Assembly (NCBI GenBank): GCA_002356455.1
Contig: AP017968.1
Coordinates: 620,001-684,000, forward strand
DNA length: 64,000 nt
Reading direction: 5' to 3'
Origin: Fusobacterium varium
GTDB taxonomy: Bacteria; Fusobacteriota; Fusobacteriia; Fusobacteriales; Fusobacteriaceae
Part shown: positions 43,203 to 52,421 of the stretch, one piece after another
Numbering within the stretch: position 1 is the first letter of the stretch
Layout of the letters: every line of letters starts with the position of its first letter
Made by a program: the position numbers and the translations under genes
Notes under the pieces: model-generated
The model's database searches: none
What the model was told of the DNA's origin: nothing
What the model saw: the letters and a program-made list of their open reading frames with translations, nothing else

Positions 43203-46200
43203 ATGCATACAAATTTTCAATTTTTAAAAAAAGACTGGGATATTTTAGCTAAAATTGGAGAAATGGCAGAGTACACTCTTCATAAAGACCCTAATACTGC
43301 AATTATAAAAATAAGACAATTGGGAGAATATATAGCAAAGTCTATGCTGAAAGTTGAAAGATTAGCTGAACCAGAAAGTGGGAGTCAATTAGATAGAATA
43401 AAAATTTTAAAAGCTTATGATCTAATTCCAGAGGATATAGAAAATATATTACAGCTTATTAGGAAAAAAGGAAATACAGCTGTACATGATATGTCTGGAA
43501 ATGAAAGTGAAGCAGAGACTCTTTTGTCATTAGTGGTAAAACTTTGTAGTTGGTTTAATGAAATTTATGGAAGTGATTACTCTTTCAATTCAGAATTAGT
43601 TCAATACAAAAAGCCAGAGAGAGTTGATTACAAAGAAGCTTATGAAAAGCTTTTATCAAAAGTACAAGAAGAAGAGGAAAAGAATAAATTTGAAAAATTA
43701 GTACCTGAAAAACTTTCTTTTAGAACACCTGAAGAAAGAATTCAATTGATAAAAAATAAAAAAAGTGTTGAATTAACTGAAGCTGAAACAAGAGCTCTAA
43801 TTGACCAGCAATTAAGAGATGCTGGATGGGAAGCAGATACAATAAAGTTTAATTATAAATCAAATAAAACTATGCCTGAAAAAGGTAGATTTATGGCAAT
43901 TGCAGAATGGCCATGTATAAAAGAAGATGGGAAAAATGGATATGTAGATTATGCTCTTTTTTATGGAAATACTCTATATGGAACTTTAGAAGCTAAAAGA
44001 AAAAAAGTTGATATAGGCAATGCTTTAAGAAGAGAAAGTAGAATGTATTCCAAAGGAGTGATGATATTAGATGGAATTAAACTTTGCGAAGGAGCTCCTT
44101 TTTTAGATGAATATAAAGCTCCATTTATGTTTTCAAGTAATGGACGAGCTTATAATAAGGAATTAATTGATAAATCAGGAATATGGTTTTTAGATGGAAG
44201 AAGACAGAAAAATTCTCCTAAAGCTTTAAAAGGATTTTATTCTCCAAGAGATATTAAAGAATTATTAGCTAAAGATGAGATGTTAGCAAATAAAATTTTG
44301 CAGGAAGAACCTATGGAATATCTAAAATCTAAAAGTGGATTAGGTCTTAGAAATTATCAGATTGAAGCAGTAAAAGCTGTGGAAGAAGCTTTGATAAGAG
44401 GACAGAATAAAGTTCTTTTGACTATGGCTACTGGAACTGGAAAAACAAGAACTGCTCTGGCTATCTTGTATAGGTTACTGAAAAGTAAAAAATACAATAG
44501 AATATTATTTGTAGTAGATAGAGCAAGTTTAGGTGAACAAGCAAAAGATGCTTTTGATAATGTCAAAGTAGATCAACAATTAAAAATTTCTGAAATTTAT
44601 GATATTAAAGGATTAAAAGATAAAAAGCCAGAAGATACTACAAAAATACATGTAGCTACTGTTCAAGGACTTATGAAAAGAGTACTATACTCAAATGATG
44701 ATACAGTTACAGTAGGACAATATGATTGTATTGTAATAGATGAAGCTCATAGAGGATATATTTTAGATAGAATTCCGACTGAAGAAGAAGCGTTTTTTAA
44801 TGATGAAAAAGAATATCAGAGCAAATATCGTAGTGTGGTAGATTATTTTGAGGCTGATAAAATAGCTCTAACAGCTACTCCAGCAGTTCATACTTATGAA
44901 ATATTTGGTGAACCTGTATATCAATATTCATATAGACAGGCTGTTTTAGATGGACATCTTGTTGATTTTGAACCACCTTACAGAATTATAACAAAGTTAT
45001 CTAGTGATGGAATACATTTTGAAAAAGGAGCTGAAGTAAAAGTTTTTGACTCAGAAACACAAGAGATAAAAGTTATAAAAGATTTAGAAGATGAATTGGA
45101 TTTTGATGTAGACAAATTTAATACTAAAGTTATAACAGAAGGATTTAATAGAGCTGTTTGTTCTGCATTGGCAAATTATATAAATCCAGAAGGTCCTGAA
45201 AAAACTCTTATTTTCGCAGCTACTGATGAACATGCAGATATGTTAGTTAGAATATTGAGGGAAGAATTCGATAAACTTGAGATGTATTCTATGAATAATG
45301 ATATGATAGAAAAAATTACAGGGTCAGTAAAAGATGTAGATAAGCTTATAAAAAAATTTAAAAATGAGAATTATCCAACAATAGCAATTACAGTAGATCT
45401 TTTAACTACAGGAATAGATGTTCCTAAAATTTGTAATCTTGTATTTTTAAGAAAGGTAAAAAGTAGAATTCTTTATGAACAAATGATAGGAAGAGCTACA
45501 AGATTATGTGATGAAATAAATAAGGAATATTTTAAAATTTATGACGCAGTTGATATCTATCCAGATTTAAAAGACTATACAGATATGAAACCAGTTGTAG
45601 TAAATCCTAAAATAAATTTGAAAAAACTCCTTGGAGATTTGGATAAAATTGATGGAAATGATAAAAATATGGAATATCTTTTAGATGAAGTAGTTGGAAG
45701 AATTCAAAGAAAGAAGAATAGAATAAAAAAAGCTGGTTCAGATCATTTAAAAGTTTTTTCTAACTATATAAGAGGAGAAGAAGTTTCTGATATTGATGAA
45801 TATGTAGATTATCTGAAAAATACTCCAAAAGAAAAAATCTATGAAACATTGATGAAAGAACAAAAATTTCTTTTACATTTAGATGAACTAAAAATAGCAG
45901 AAAAAGAAAAAGTAATTTCTGAACATGCAGATGAAATAAAATATATTAGACAAGATTTTGGAAAAGCTGAGAGACCAGAAGACTATTTGGAAGGTTTTAG
46001 AGAATATGTTTTAAATTCTTCTGACAAAATAGAAGCAATTAAGATATTGAAAAAATCACCTCAAGATTTTAAAAAAACAGATTTAGAAGAAATTATAAAA
46101 GTTCTGGATATAGAAGGATATAATAAAGCAAGTTTAAATGCTGCATATAAACAAGTTAGAAATGAGGATATTTTAGCAGATATGCTGACTTTTATTAAAA

Positions 46201-46475
46201 ATGCAATGTATGGATCTCCTATAGTAGATAGAGAAAAAAAAATAAATGATGTTATGATTAAAATAAAAAGACTAAAAAATTGGTCTCCAAAACAAAAAAT
46301 TATTCTTGAAAGAATAGAAAGTCTGTTAAGAAGTGATGGATATTTAACTAAGGAAGACTTTGAAGCTGGAATATTAAAAGAAACATATGGAGGATATTCA
46401 AAAGTTGATAAGAATTTAGAAGGCATGTTAGATGAAATTTTAAATGTAATTAGCAAGGAAATAATATTAAACTAG
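43203..46475 (+). CDS. hsdR: Type I restriction enzyme R subunit
   Basis: A 1090-residue restriction/translocation subunit. It starts with a DUF4145-like helical domain (about 1-115, with KGNTAVHDM). The HsdR_N nuclease domain follows, with YVDYALF near 245 and LEAKRK near 261 (PD-(D/E)xK site). Then comes the SF2 motor: Walker A ATGTGKT near 408, DEAH near 512, TATPA and the C-terminal helicase half with GIDVPKICNLVFLR and QMIGRATR. It cuts unmodified DNA after ATP-driven translocation, bound to HsdM and HsdS. The ATG at 43203 follows GGAGGGGAAAAGA. It is intact with no frameshift. Confidence 0.95.
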   Translation: MHTNFQFLKKDWDILAKIGEMAEYTLHKDPNTAIIKIRQLGEYIAKSMLKVERLAEPESGSQLDRIKILKAYDLIPEDIENILQLIRKKGNTAVHDMSGNESEAETLLSLVVKLCSWFNEIYGSDYSFNSELVQYKKPERVDYKEAYEKLLSKVQEEEEKNKFEKLVPEKLSFRTPEERIQLIKNKKSVELTEAETRALIDQQLRDAGWEADTIKFNYKSNKTMPEKGRFMAIAEWPCIKEDGKNGYVDYALFYGNTLYGTLEAKRKKVDIGNALRRESRMYSKGVMILDGIKLCEGAPFLDEYKAPFMFSSNGRAYNKELIDKSGIWFLDGRRQKNSPKALKGFYSPRDIKELLAKDEMLANKILQEEPMEYLKSKSGLGLRNYQIEAVKAVEEALIRGQNKVLLTMATGTGKTRTALAILYRLLKSKKYNRILFVVDRASLGEQAKDAFDNVKVDQQLKISEIYDIKGLKDKKPEDTTKIHVATVQGLMKRVLYSNDDTVTVGQYDCIVIDEAHRGYILDRIPTEEEAFFNDEKEYQSKYRSVVDYFEADKIALTATPAVHTYEIFGEPVYQYSYRQAVLDGHLVDFEPPYRIITKLSSDGIHFEKGAEVKVFDSETQEIKVIKDLEDELDFDVDKFNTKVITEGFNRAVCSALANYINPEGPEKTLIFAATDEHADMLVRILREEFDKLEMYSMNNDMIEKITGSVKDVDKLIKKFKNENYPTIAITVDLLTTGIDVPKICNLVFLRKVKSRILYEQMIGRATRLCDEINKEYFKIYDAVDIYPDLKDYTDMKPVVVNPKINLKKLLGDLDKIDGNDKNMEYLLDEVVGRIQRKKNRIKKAGSDHLKVFSNYIRGEEVSDIDEYVDYLKNTPKEKIYETLMKEQKFLLHLDELKIAEKEKVISEHADEIKYIRQDFGKAERPEDYLEGFREYVLNSSDKIEAIKILKKSPQDFKKTDLEEIIKVLDIEGYNKASLNAAYKQVRNEDILADMLTFIKNAMYGSPIVDREKKINDVMIKIKRLKNWSPKQKIILERIESLLRSDGYLTKEDFEAGILKETYGGYSKVDKNLEGMLDEILNVISKEIILN

Positions 46476-46488
46476 CAGGGAGATAAAA

Positions 46489-47928
46489 ATGACAAGTAAT
46501 GAAGTAGTACAAAAATTATGGAACTTATGTAATGTTTTAAGGGATGATGGAATTACATATCATGAATATGTAACTGAATTAACATATATATTGTTTTTGA
46601 AGATGTCTTCAGAACTAGAAAATGAAGAAAAAATAGGGATTCCATTAAAGTATAGATGGAAAGAATTGGCAAAGTTAGAGGGAATAGAATTAAAAAATAA
46701 TTATCAAAAATGTTTATTAGATTTGGGGCAAATTGATGGGAAGCTTGGAATTATCTACAGAAATGCTCAAACGAAAATTGAGGAACCAGCAAATTTAAAA
46801 AAGATTTTTAATGAAATTAATAAAATTGATTGGTATTCTGTAGATAAAGAAGATTTAGGAGATCTATATGAAGGACTTTTAGAGAAAAATGCTTCTGAAA
46901 AAAAATCAGGAGCAGGGCAATATTTTACTCCTAGAGTTCTTATTGATTCAATTGTTAGAATTATAAAACCAGAATTAGGGGAAAGAATATGTGACCCAGC
47001 AGCAGGAACATTTGGGTTTATAATAGAAACAGATAAATATTTGAGAGGAAAATATGATGACTATTTTGGTACTAAAGAAAGACCAGTAACAGATGAAGAG
47101 AGAGAATTTCAAGCAATGGAAGCTTTTTCTGCCTGTGAACTTGTGCCAGATACACATAGATTAGGAATAATGAATGCATTGCTTCATGGAATAAATGGAA
47201 ACTTTATCCAAGGAGATTCTTTGTCTGAAACAGGTAAACAGCTTAGAAACTTTGATCTTATCCTTTCAAATCCACCATTTGGAACTAAAAAAGGTGGAGA
47301 AAGAGTAACAAGAGATGACTTGGTTCATGAAACTTCAAATAAACAGCTAAACTTTTTACAGATTATTTATAGATCTCTGAAAACAACAGGAAAAGCTAGA
47401 GCAGCTGTAATTATTCCTGATAATGTATTGTTTGAAGGTGGAGTTGGAAAAGATATAAGAATAGATTTATTAAATAAGTGTAATCTTCATACTGTATTAA
47501 GATTACCAACTGGAATATTTTATGCTCAGGGAGTAAAAACAAATGTATTATTTTTTGAAAGAGGAAGAACTGATGTAAATAATACAAAAGAAATCTGGTA
47601 CTATGATTTAAGAACTAATATGCCAAATTTTGGAAAGAATACTCCTCTTACAAGAAGCCATTTTGAAGAGTTTGAAAAAACATTTGATTCAGTAGAAGAG
47701 AAAGAAAAATTAGAGAGATGGAATTTAATAACTCTTGAAGATATTGTAAAAAAAGATTATTCATTGGATTTAGGTCTAATAAGAGATGACTCAATGATTG
47801 ATTCTGATGATCTGCCTGATCCTATTGAAAGTGCTCAAGAATCTATAGATAAATTAGAAGAAGCAATAGATTTGCTTAAGAGTGTGATAAAGGAGTTAAA
47901 TCTTTGTGAGGTGGAAAACAATGGCTAA
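46489..47928 (+). CDS. hsdM: Type I DNA methyltransferase M subunit
   Basis: A 479-residue N6-adenine methyltransferase. The helical N-terminal domain (about 1-130) is followed by SAM motif I in CDPAAGTFGF near 168 and catalytic motif IV NPPFGTKKGG near 260. GQYFTPRVLIDSIV is the classic HsdM lead-in. The ATG follows GCAGGGAGATAAAA, 13 bp after hsdR. Its last 8 bp overlap hsdS, which implies translational coupling. Methylation of host sites protects them from HsdR. Confidence 0.95.
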   Translation: MTSNEVVQKLWNLCNVLRDDGITYHEYVTELTYILFLKMSSELENEEKIGIPLKYRWKELAKLEGIELKNNYQKCLLDLGQIDGKLGIIYRNAQTKIEEPANLKKIFNEINKIDWYSVDKEDLGDLYEGLLEKNASEKKSGAGQYFTPRVLIDSIVRIIKPELGERICDPAAGTFGFIIETDKYLRGKYDDYFGTKERPVTDEEREFQAMEAFSACELVPDTHRLGIMNALLHGINGNFIQGDSLSETGKQLRNFDLILSNPPFGTKKGGERVTRDDLVHETSNKQLNFLQIIYRSLKTTGKARAAVIIPDNVLFEGGVGKDIRIDLLNKCNLHTVLRLPTGIFYAQGVKTNVLFFERGRTDVNNTKEIWYYDLRTNMPNFGKNTPLTRSHFEEFEKTFDSVEEKEKLERWNLITLEDIVKKDYSLDLGLIRDDSMIDSDDLPDPIESAQESIDKLEEAIDLLKSVIKELNLCEVENNG

Positions 47929-49438
47929 AAACAAAGAATTAACTCTTGAAGAAAAGCTCAGAGAAGCTCTCATTCCAAAAGAAGATCAGCCATATGAGAT
48001 ACCTGAGAGTTGGGAGTGGGTGAAGCTTGGAAAGGTAAATAATGTAATTACAGGGAATACACCTTCTAAAATAAATAAAGAGTATTGGGAAAATAAAGAT
48101 ATTTTTTTTGTTAAGCCAAGTGATTTACATCAAAAAAGAAATTTAAAAAGTTCAGAAGAATGTATTGATAAAAGAGCCAGAAATAATGTTAGGATTTTAC
48201 CTAAATATTCAACACTTCTTTGCTGCATAGGAAGTATTGGGAAAGTAGCATATTCAGAAGTTGAAGTATGTACTAATCAACAAATAAATAGTTTAGTTCC
48301 TAAAAAAGAAATAATTTTTTCACCATATAATTATTATGTTGCTAATTCTAATTTTTTTCAATTACAAATACTAAATTCAGCTGTGGCTACTACAATAGCG
48401 ATATTAAATAAAACAAATACAGAAAAATTAATATTTCCCTTACCTCCTTTAGAAGAACAAAAAAGAATAGTAGAAAAATTAGATTCTATGTTTGAAAAAA
48501 TAAATAAAGCAAAAGAGCTTATACAAGAGGTAAAAGAAAATATTGAAAACAGAAAAGAATCTATTTTAAATAAGGCATTTAGGGGAGAATTAACTTCAGA
48601 ATGGAGAAAAAATAATCAAACTGAAGATGCAATAGAACTTTTAAAAAGTATTAATGAAGAGAAAATAAAAAATTGGGAACAAGCATGTATTGAAGCTGAA
48701 AAAAGTAGAAAGAAAAAACCAAGTAAACCTAAAATCGAAGAAATTGAAAATATGATAATTTCTAAAGATGAAGAACCATATGAGATACCTAAGAATTGGA
48801 AGTGGACTAAATTAAAAAATATTTGTTTTTCTTTTACATATGGAACTTCTGAAAAATCAAGTATTGAAGGAAAAATTCCTGTTATCAGAATGGGAAATCT
48901 TCAAAAAGGAAAAATTATTTATAAAAATTTAGCTTATACTTCTAATTTATTAGAAATAGAAAAATATAAGTTAAAAAAGGGAGATATACTTTTTAATAGA
49001 ACTAATAGTCCAGAATTAGTTGGGAAAACAGCCCTTTTTGATGGAAAACAAAATTGTATATATGCTGGATATTTAATAAAAATAGAATTTCCTCAAAATA
49101 GAGTTATACCTTATTATTTTAATCAGTATATGCAGACAAACTATATAAAGCAGGTATGTTTAAATGTAAAAAGTGATGGAGTTAGTCAATCTAATATTAA
49201 TGCTCAAAAATTAAGTAATTTTATTTTTCCTCTTCCTCCATTAAAAGAACAAGAAGAGATTGTAAGAATATTAGATGAAATATTAGAAAAAGAAAGTAAA
49301 ATAAAAGAGCTTATAGAGTTAGAAGAAGCAATAGAATTACTTGAAAAATCTATTTTAGATAAAGCTTTTAGAGGTGAATTAGGAACTCAAAATAAAGAGG
49401 ATGAACCTGCAATAGAACTTTTGAAAAAAATATTATAA
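47921..49438 (+). CDS. hsdS: Type I specificity subunit
   Basis: A 505-residue specificity subunit with two target-recognition domains. The first starts at YEIPESWEWVKLG and the second at YEIPKNWKWTKLK, each ending in a conserved coiled-coil repeat (FPLPPLEEQKRIVEKLDSMFEKINKAK and FPLPPLKEQEEIVRILDEILEKE), followed by ILNKAFRGELTSEW and ILDKAFRGELGTQN. Each half reads half of a bipartite site. The ATG at 47921 lies after GAGGTGGAAAACA inside the hsdM end. Near-identical DNA at the two domain starts could allow domain exchange by recombination. No inverted second hsdS copy or recombinase is seen, so phase variation is not supported. Confidence 0.95.
   Translation: MAKNKELTLEEKLREALIPKEDQPYEIPESWEWVKLGKVNNVITGNTPSKINKEYWENKDIFFVKPSDLHQKRNLKSSEECIDKRARNNVRILPKYSTLLCCIGSIGKVAYSEVEVCTNQQINSLVPKKEIIFSPYNYYVANSNFFQLQILNSAVATTIAILNKTNTEKLIFPLPPLEEQKRIVEKLDSMFEKINKAKELIQEVKENIENRKESILNKAFRGELTSEWRKNNQTEDAIELLKSINEEKIKNWEQACIEAEKSRKKKPSKPKIEEIENMIISKDEEPYEIPKNWKWTKLKNICFSFTYGTSEKSSIEGKIPVIRMGNLQKGKIIYKNLAYTSNLLEIEKYKLKKGDILFNRTNSPELVGKTALFDGKQNCIYAGYLIKIEFPQNRVIPYYFNQYMQTNYIKQVCLNVKSDGVSQSNINAQKLSNFIFPLPPLKEQEEIVRILDEILEKESKIKELIELEEAIELLEKSILDKAFRGELGTQNKEDEPAIELLKKIL
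47990..48019 (+). repeat. hsdS internal direct repeat, first copy
   Basis: A 30-bp segment encoding PYEIPESWEW matches the copy at 48776-48805 in 27 of 30 positions, with the first 15 identical. It marks the start of target-recognition domain 1. Confidence 0.85.
48776..48805 (+). repeat. hsdS internal direct repeat, second copy
   Basis: Second copy, encoding PYEIPKNWKW at the start of target-recognition domain 2; see the first copy at 47990. Confidence 0.85.
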
Positions 49439-49564
49439 TTTAAAATAAAAAATATAAAAAATTTATAAATATTTCAGTTGAAGATATTTCTAAAAAATGA
49501 GAATAATTAAAACTAGAAAATTAATATTTTAGAATGATTCAATTTGAAATAATTGGGGTGAGAT

Positions 49565-50455
49565 ATGTCAGATATAAATTTATTTGAAATAAAAAATGGA
49601 GTGAAAGAACTGAGTCAAAGTGCAGTAGTATTAGAAAAAGAAATTCAAAATTTAATTGAGAATAATATGGAAACATTTTTTGGAATTAGATTTTTACAAA
49701 GTGAATATTCTATAACTAATGGAAGAATGGATAGTTTGGGAATAGATGAAAATAATTGTCCAGTTATATTTGAATATAAAAGGAGTAGAGATGAAAATGT
49801 TATTAACCAAGGATTGTTTTATTTGGATTGGTTATTAGATCATAAGGCAGATTTTCAAATATTAGTCATGGAAAAATTAGGCATTGAGATTGCAAAAAAT
49901 ATAGATTGGTCTTCCCCTTGCGTTATCTGTATTGCTAAGGAATTTACTAAATATGATGAACATGCAGTTAATCAAATGCAAAGGAATATAAAATTAGTAA
50001 AATACAATAAGTTTGAAGATAGTCTTCTTCTTTTTGAACATATAAATACTCCCATGGTAAGACCCATAAAAGAAAAGATAATTACAAATAAAGGAAATAT
50101 AAAAGAATGTGGTATAGAAGAAAAGATAAAAAAATCTCCTAAAAATACACAAGAATTATATTTTTCAATCAGGGATTACATATTGTCAAAGGGAGATGAT
50201 ATTTCTGAAAATAAATTAAAACTTTATGTAGCTTTTAAAAAAGTTAAAAATATTGTTTGTCTGCAGCTTGATAAAAAAGGGATAGTTTTATACTTGAAAT
50301 TAAATCCAGATAAAGAAGTATTAATAGAAGGATTTACAAGAGATGTAAGAAATATAGGACATTGGGGAACAGGAGATTTTGAAATAACTATAAAAAATAT
50401 AGAAGATTATGAAAAAGCTAAAGTCTATCTAGATAAAGTTTATGATATAAATTAA
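49565..50455 (+). CDS. DUF5655 protein with nuclease-like N-terminal domain
   Basis: A 296-residue cytoplasmic protein. The N-terminal half (about 20-150) resembles restriction-endonuclease-like NucS/RecB-type domains, with a possible PD-(D/E)xK site in GRMDSLGIDENNCPVIFEYKRS (Asp near 57, Glu-x-Lys near 71-73). The C-terminal DUF5655 domain (about 195-295) has KLYVAFKKVKNIVCLQLDKKG, LYLKLNPD and RNIGHWGTGDFEITI. Such proteins often sit beside restriction systems, and this one starts 126 bp after hsdS, so an accessory defence role is plausible. The ATG follows GGGGTGAGAT. Its actual activity is not known. Confidence 0.8.
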   Translation: MSDINLFEIKNGVKELSQSAVVLEKEIQNLIENNMETFFGIRFLQSEYSITNGRMDSLGIDENNCPVIFEYKRSRDENVINQGLFYLDWLLDHKADFQILVMEKLGIEIAKNIDWSSPCVICIAKEFTKYDEHAVNQMQRNIKLVKYNKFEDSLLLFEHINTPMVRPIKEKIITNKGNIKECGIEEKIKKSPKNTQELYFSIRDYILSKGDDISENKLKLYVAFKKVKNIVCLQLDKKGIVLYLKLNPDKEVLIEGFTRDVRNIGHWGTGDFEITIKNIEDYEKAKVYLDKVYDIN

Positions 50456-50605
50456 AAAAACTAGTTACCAAAAATCATTTTTATTTTAATAAAATTTATC
50501 TATAAAACTGATAAAATTTTTGAATTTCAAATTGTATATACGTAATTTATTAAAAAATGAAAATATATATATTTAAAATATATATAGTGAAATAGGTATA
50601 AAAGT

Positions 50606-50634
50606 TTGATTTTTAAAATTTAGTGTGTTAGAAT
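50606..50634 (+). promoter_or_regulatory. Promoter of the DUF3870 operon
   Basis: TTGATT (50606-50611) is 17 bp from TAGAAT (50629-50634). Transcription from about 50641 makes the ATG at 50646 almost leaderless and supports the start at 50670. The rest of the 214-bp gap is AT-rich, with alternating TA runs. Confidence 0.5.
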
Positions 50635-50669
50635 AAATACAAAATATGGAGTTATTGGAGTATATTAAA

Positions 50670-50978
50670 ATGGATAAAAAATATATTGTAGGAAATGCGA
50701 AAACTAATTTAGATAATCCTATAACTAAAAATTATAATAAATTTTTTCTAGCATTTATAGTATCAGACAAAGACGACATTATATTAGAAACAGAAGTATC
50801 ATCTATCCTGAAAATAACTAATTCTTTTGTGAGAGAGATATTTGTAGGAAAAAATTTTATAAAAGATCAGGATAAAATAATAGCAGAAGTTGAAAGAACT
50901 TATTTAGGAAGTTCACAAAAGTCGATAATAGTTGCATATAAAGATGCGATAAAAAAATATATAAAGTCTAAGAATTAA
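50670..50978 (+). CDS. DUF3870-family small protein
   Basis: A 102-residue soluble protein resembling DUF3870: YIVGNAKTNLDNPITKNYNKFFLAFIVS, then ILETEVSSILKITNSFVREIFVGKNF, and the end ERTYLGSSQKSIIVAYKDAIKKY. Function is unknown. I recall the family lying near amino-acid or peptide catabolic genes, which fits the D-aminoacylase cluster downstream. The ATG at 50670 has GGAG nine bases upstream and is preferred to the ATG at 50646. An intrinsic hairpin separates it from the permease gene. Confidence 0.75.
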   Translation: MDKKYIVGNAKTNLDNPITKNYNKFFLAFIVSDKDDIILETEVSSILKITNSFVREIFVGKNFIKDQDKIIAEVERTYLGSSQKSIIVAYKDAIKKYIKSKN

Positions 50979-51011
50979 AACACTTGTTTACAGTTAAACA
51001 TTTAAGTAAGT

Positions 51012-51066
51012 AAGGTCTAAAATTCTACCATTTCTTTTTGAATGCGTGAATTTTAGACCTTTTTTA
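51012..51066 (+). terminator. Internal terminator/attenuator between DUF3870 and permease genes
   Basis: AAGGTCTAAAATTC (51012-51025) pairs perfectly with GAATTTTAGACCTT (51048-51061), followed by a T-run. Only 26 bp separate it from the permease start, with no room for a full promoter. Expression of the downstream genes would therefore need read-through or antitermination. Confidence 0.88.
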
Positions 51067-51092
51067 TTTATAAAACACAGAGGAGGGATTTT

Positions 51093-52397
51093 ATGATATT
51101 TGGATTACCAGCATTAATAGGGTTTTTACCACTAGTTATTTATTTGTACCTTGCATTTAAGGGGAAAAATCTGCTTTCAACAGTTATCATCTGCGTTTTA
51201 GTAGGAGCAGTTTTGACAGGGCAGACACCAGTGAGTTTATCAAATGAAATAGCAAATGGACTTAAATCATTTTTGGGACTTATTGGATTTATTATAATGA
51301 TGGGAGCAGGATTGGGAGAAGTGCTGACTGAAACAAAAGTTGCCAGAAATCTAGTAGAAATACTAATAAAAAAAGTGGGAATAAAAAGTCAGAATCAAGC
51401 TATAATAGTAACAATGGGAACTTCAACTTTGCTAGTTTCTCTTTTGGGAACATTAGCAGGGGCAAATGCTATGATAGCACCAATTTTGATACCGATAGTT
51501 GCAAGTTTCGGATTGACACCTAATGCACTGGCAGTTATTCTTCATGGGGCTGGAGCATGTGGATTATTTTTAGGGCCGTTTGTTCCTCCAGTAATTACAT
51601 TAATGGGACTTACAGGACTTACATATGGAGCATATCTGGCTAATGTGGGAATACCAGTAGCTGTTCTTGTACTTATAACTACTTATTATACAGGAAAAAA
51701 AGTACAGAAGCAGTATGAAGGAATTGAAATGTATTCAACGGAAGATATGGATAAGGATGAAGAATTTGTATCTACACCTGAGATAAATAAAGCAACAATG
51801 GTATTTGCTGCAGTAATGATAGGAATGCTTGCATATGGTATATATGCAAAAGCAGGAGCAGCCTATGCAATTGTAGTTATGCTTGCAGTGGCTTTTACAA
51901 CAGGACTGGCAGCAGGAAGAAGTATGATGGATATCATTGGAAGCCTGACAAAAGGAGCAACAAGAATGTTCTGGCTGTTCTTTATGTTTGTATTGTATGA
52001 TCCATTCCTGAAATTTGTTACAATGACAGGAGCATTTACTACATTGGGAGATATGCTGAAGCCATTGATAGATATAAGTGGAGATATAGGATTTATAATA
52101 ATAAGTACACTTGTAGGAATATTTGGAGTATCAGGAGCAGCAGTTGCACAATCAGTTGTATTAAATGATTTATTTAAAAACATAGTAGCTGATATAAATC
52201 TTCCTATGACAATATGGGGAACTGTACTTTTAATAGGTTCACAAATAACATCTTTTGCTTATCCAACTGGAGATATGATAGGGCAGATGGGATTGGCACG
52301 TTCAAAAGATTTAAAAAGCATGATAAGAAATGGAATGTCAATAACAATAGTAATGATAATATATGTAATAGTAAGAGCAGTTATTTATTCAATTTAA
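51093..52397 (+). CDS. GntP/NhaC-like anion or amino-acid permease
   Basis: A 434-residue membrane protein with about 12 hydrophobic segments of the ion-transporter superfamily. Stretches such as MGAGLGEVLTETKVARNLVEILIKKVG, AGANAMIAPILIPIVASFGLTPNALAVILHGAG and FLGPFVPPVITLMGLTGLTYG resemble GntP/CitMHS/NhaC-type carriers. I cannot name the exact family. The ATG follows AGAGGAGGGATTTT. Together with the hydrolase and D-aminoacylase genes it probably imports the N-acyl or D-amino-acid substrate. Confidence 0.75.
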   Translation: MIFGLPALIGFLPLVIYLYLAFKGKNLLSTVIICVLVGAVLTGQTPVSLSNEIANGLKSFLGLIGFIIMMGAGLGEVLTETKVARNLVEILIKKVGIKSQNQAIIVTMGTSTLLVSLLGTLAGANAMIAPILIPIVASFGLTPNALAVILHGAGACGLFLGPFVPPVITLMGLTGLTYGAYLANVGIPVAVLVLITTYYTGKKVQKQYEGIEMYSTEDMDKDEEFVSTPEINKATMVFAAVMIGMLAYGIYAKAGAAYAIVVMLAVAFTTGLAAGRSMMDIIGSLTKGATRMFWLFFMFVLYDPFLKFVTMTGAFTTLGDMLKPLIDISGDIGFIIISTLVGIFGVSGAAVAQSVVLNDLFKNIVADINLPMTIWGTVLLIGSQITSFAYPTGDMIGQMGLARSKDLKSMIRNGMSITIVMIIYVIVRAVIYSI

Positions 52398-52421
52398 AAT
52401 AAAATATGGAGGGGTTGAATA

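Noticed and set aside
46061-46456. 131-residue minus-strand ORF inside the hsdR end
   Set aside because: Antisense shadow; hsdR is intact and continuous through this region.
47906-49438. Phase-variable hsdS inversion system
   Set aside because: Only one hsdS is present; no inverted partial copy, recombinase gene or simple repeat tract was found in the window.
43203-50455. Prophage or integrated element carrying the restriction genes
   Set aside because: No integrase, transposase, tRNA target or flanking direct repeat was seen; the base composition resembles the neighbours.
50580-50590. AT-alternating run near 50560-50590 as a replication or attachment site
   Set aside because: TATATA runs are expected by chance in such AT-rich DNA, and no supporting boxes were found.
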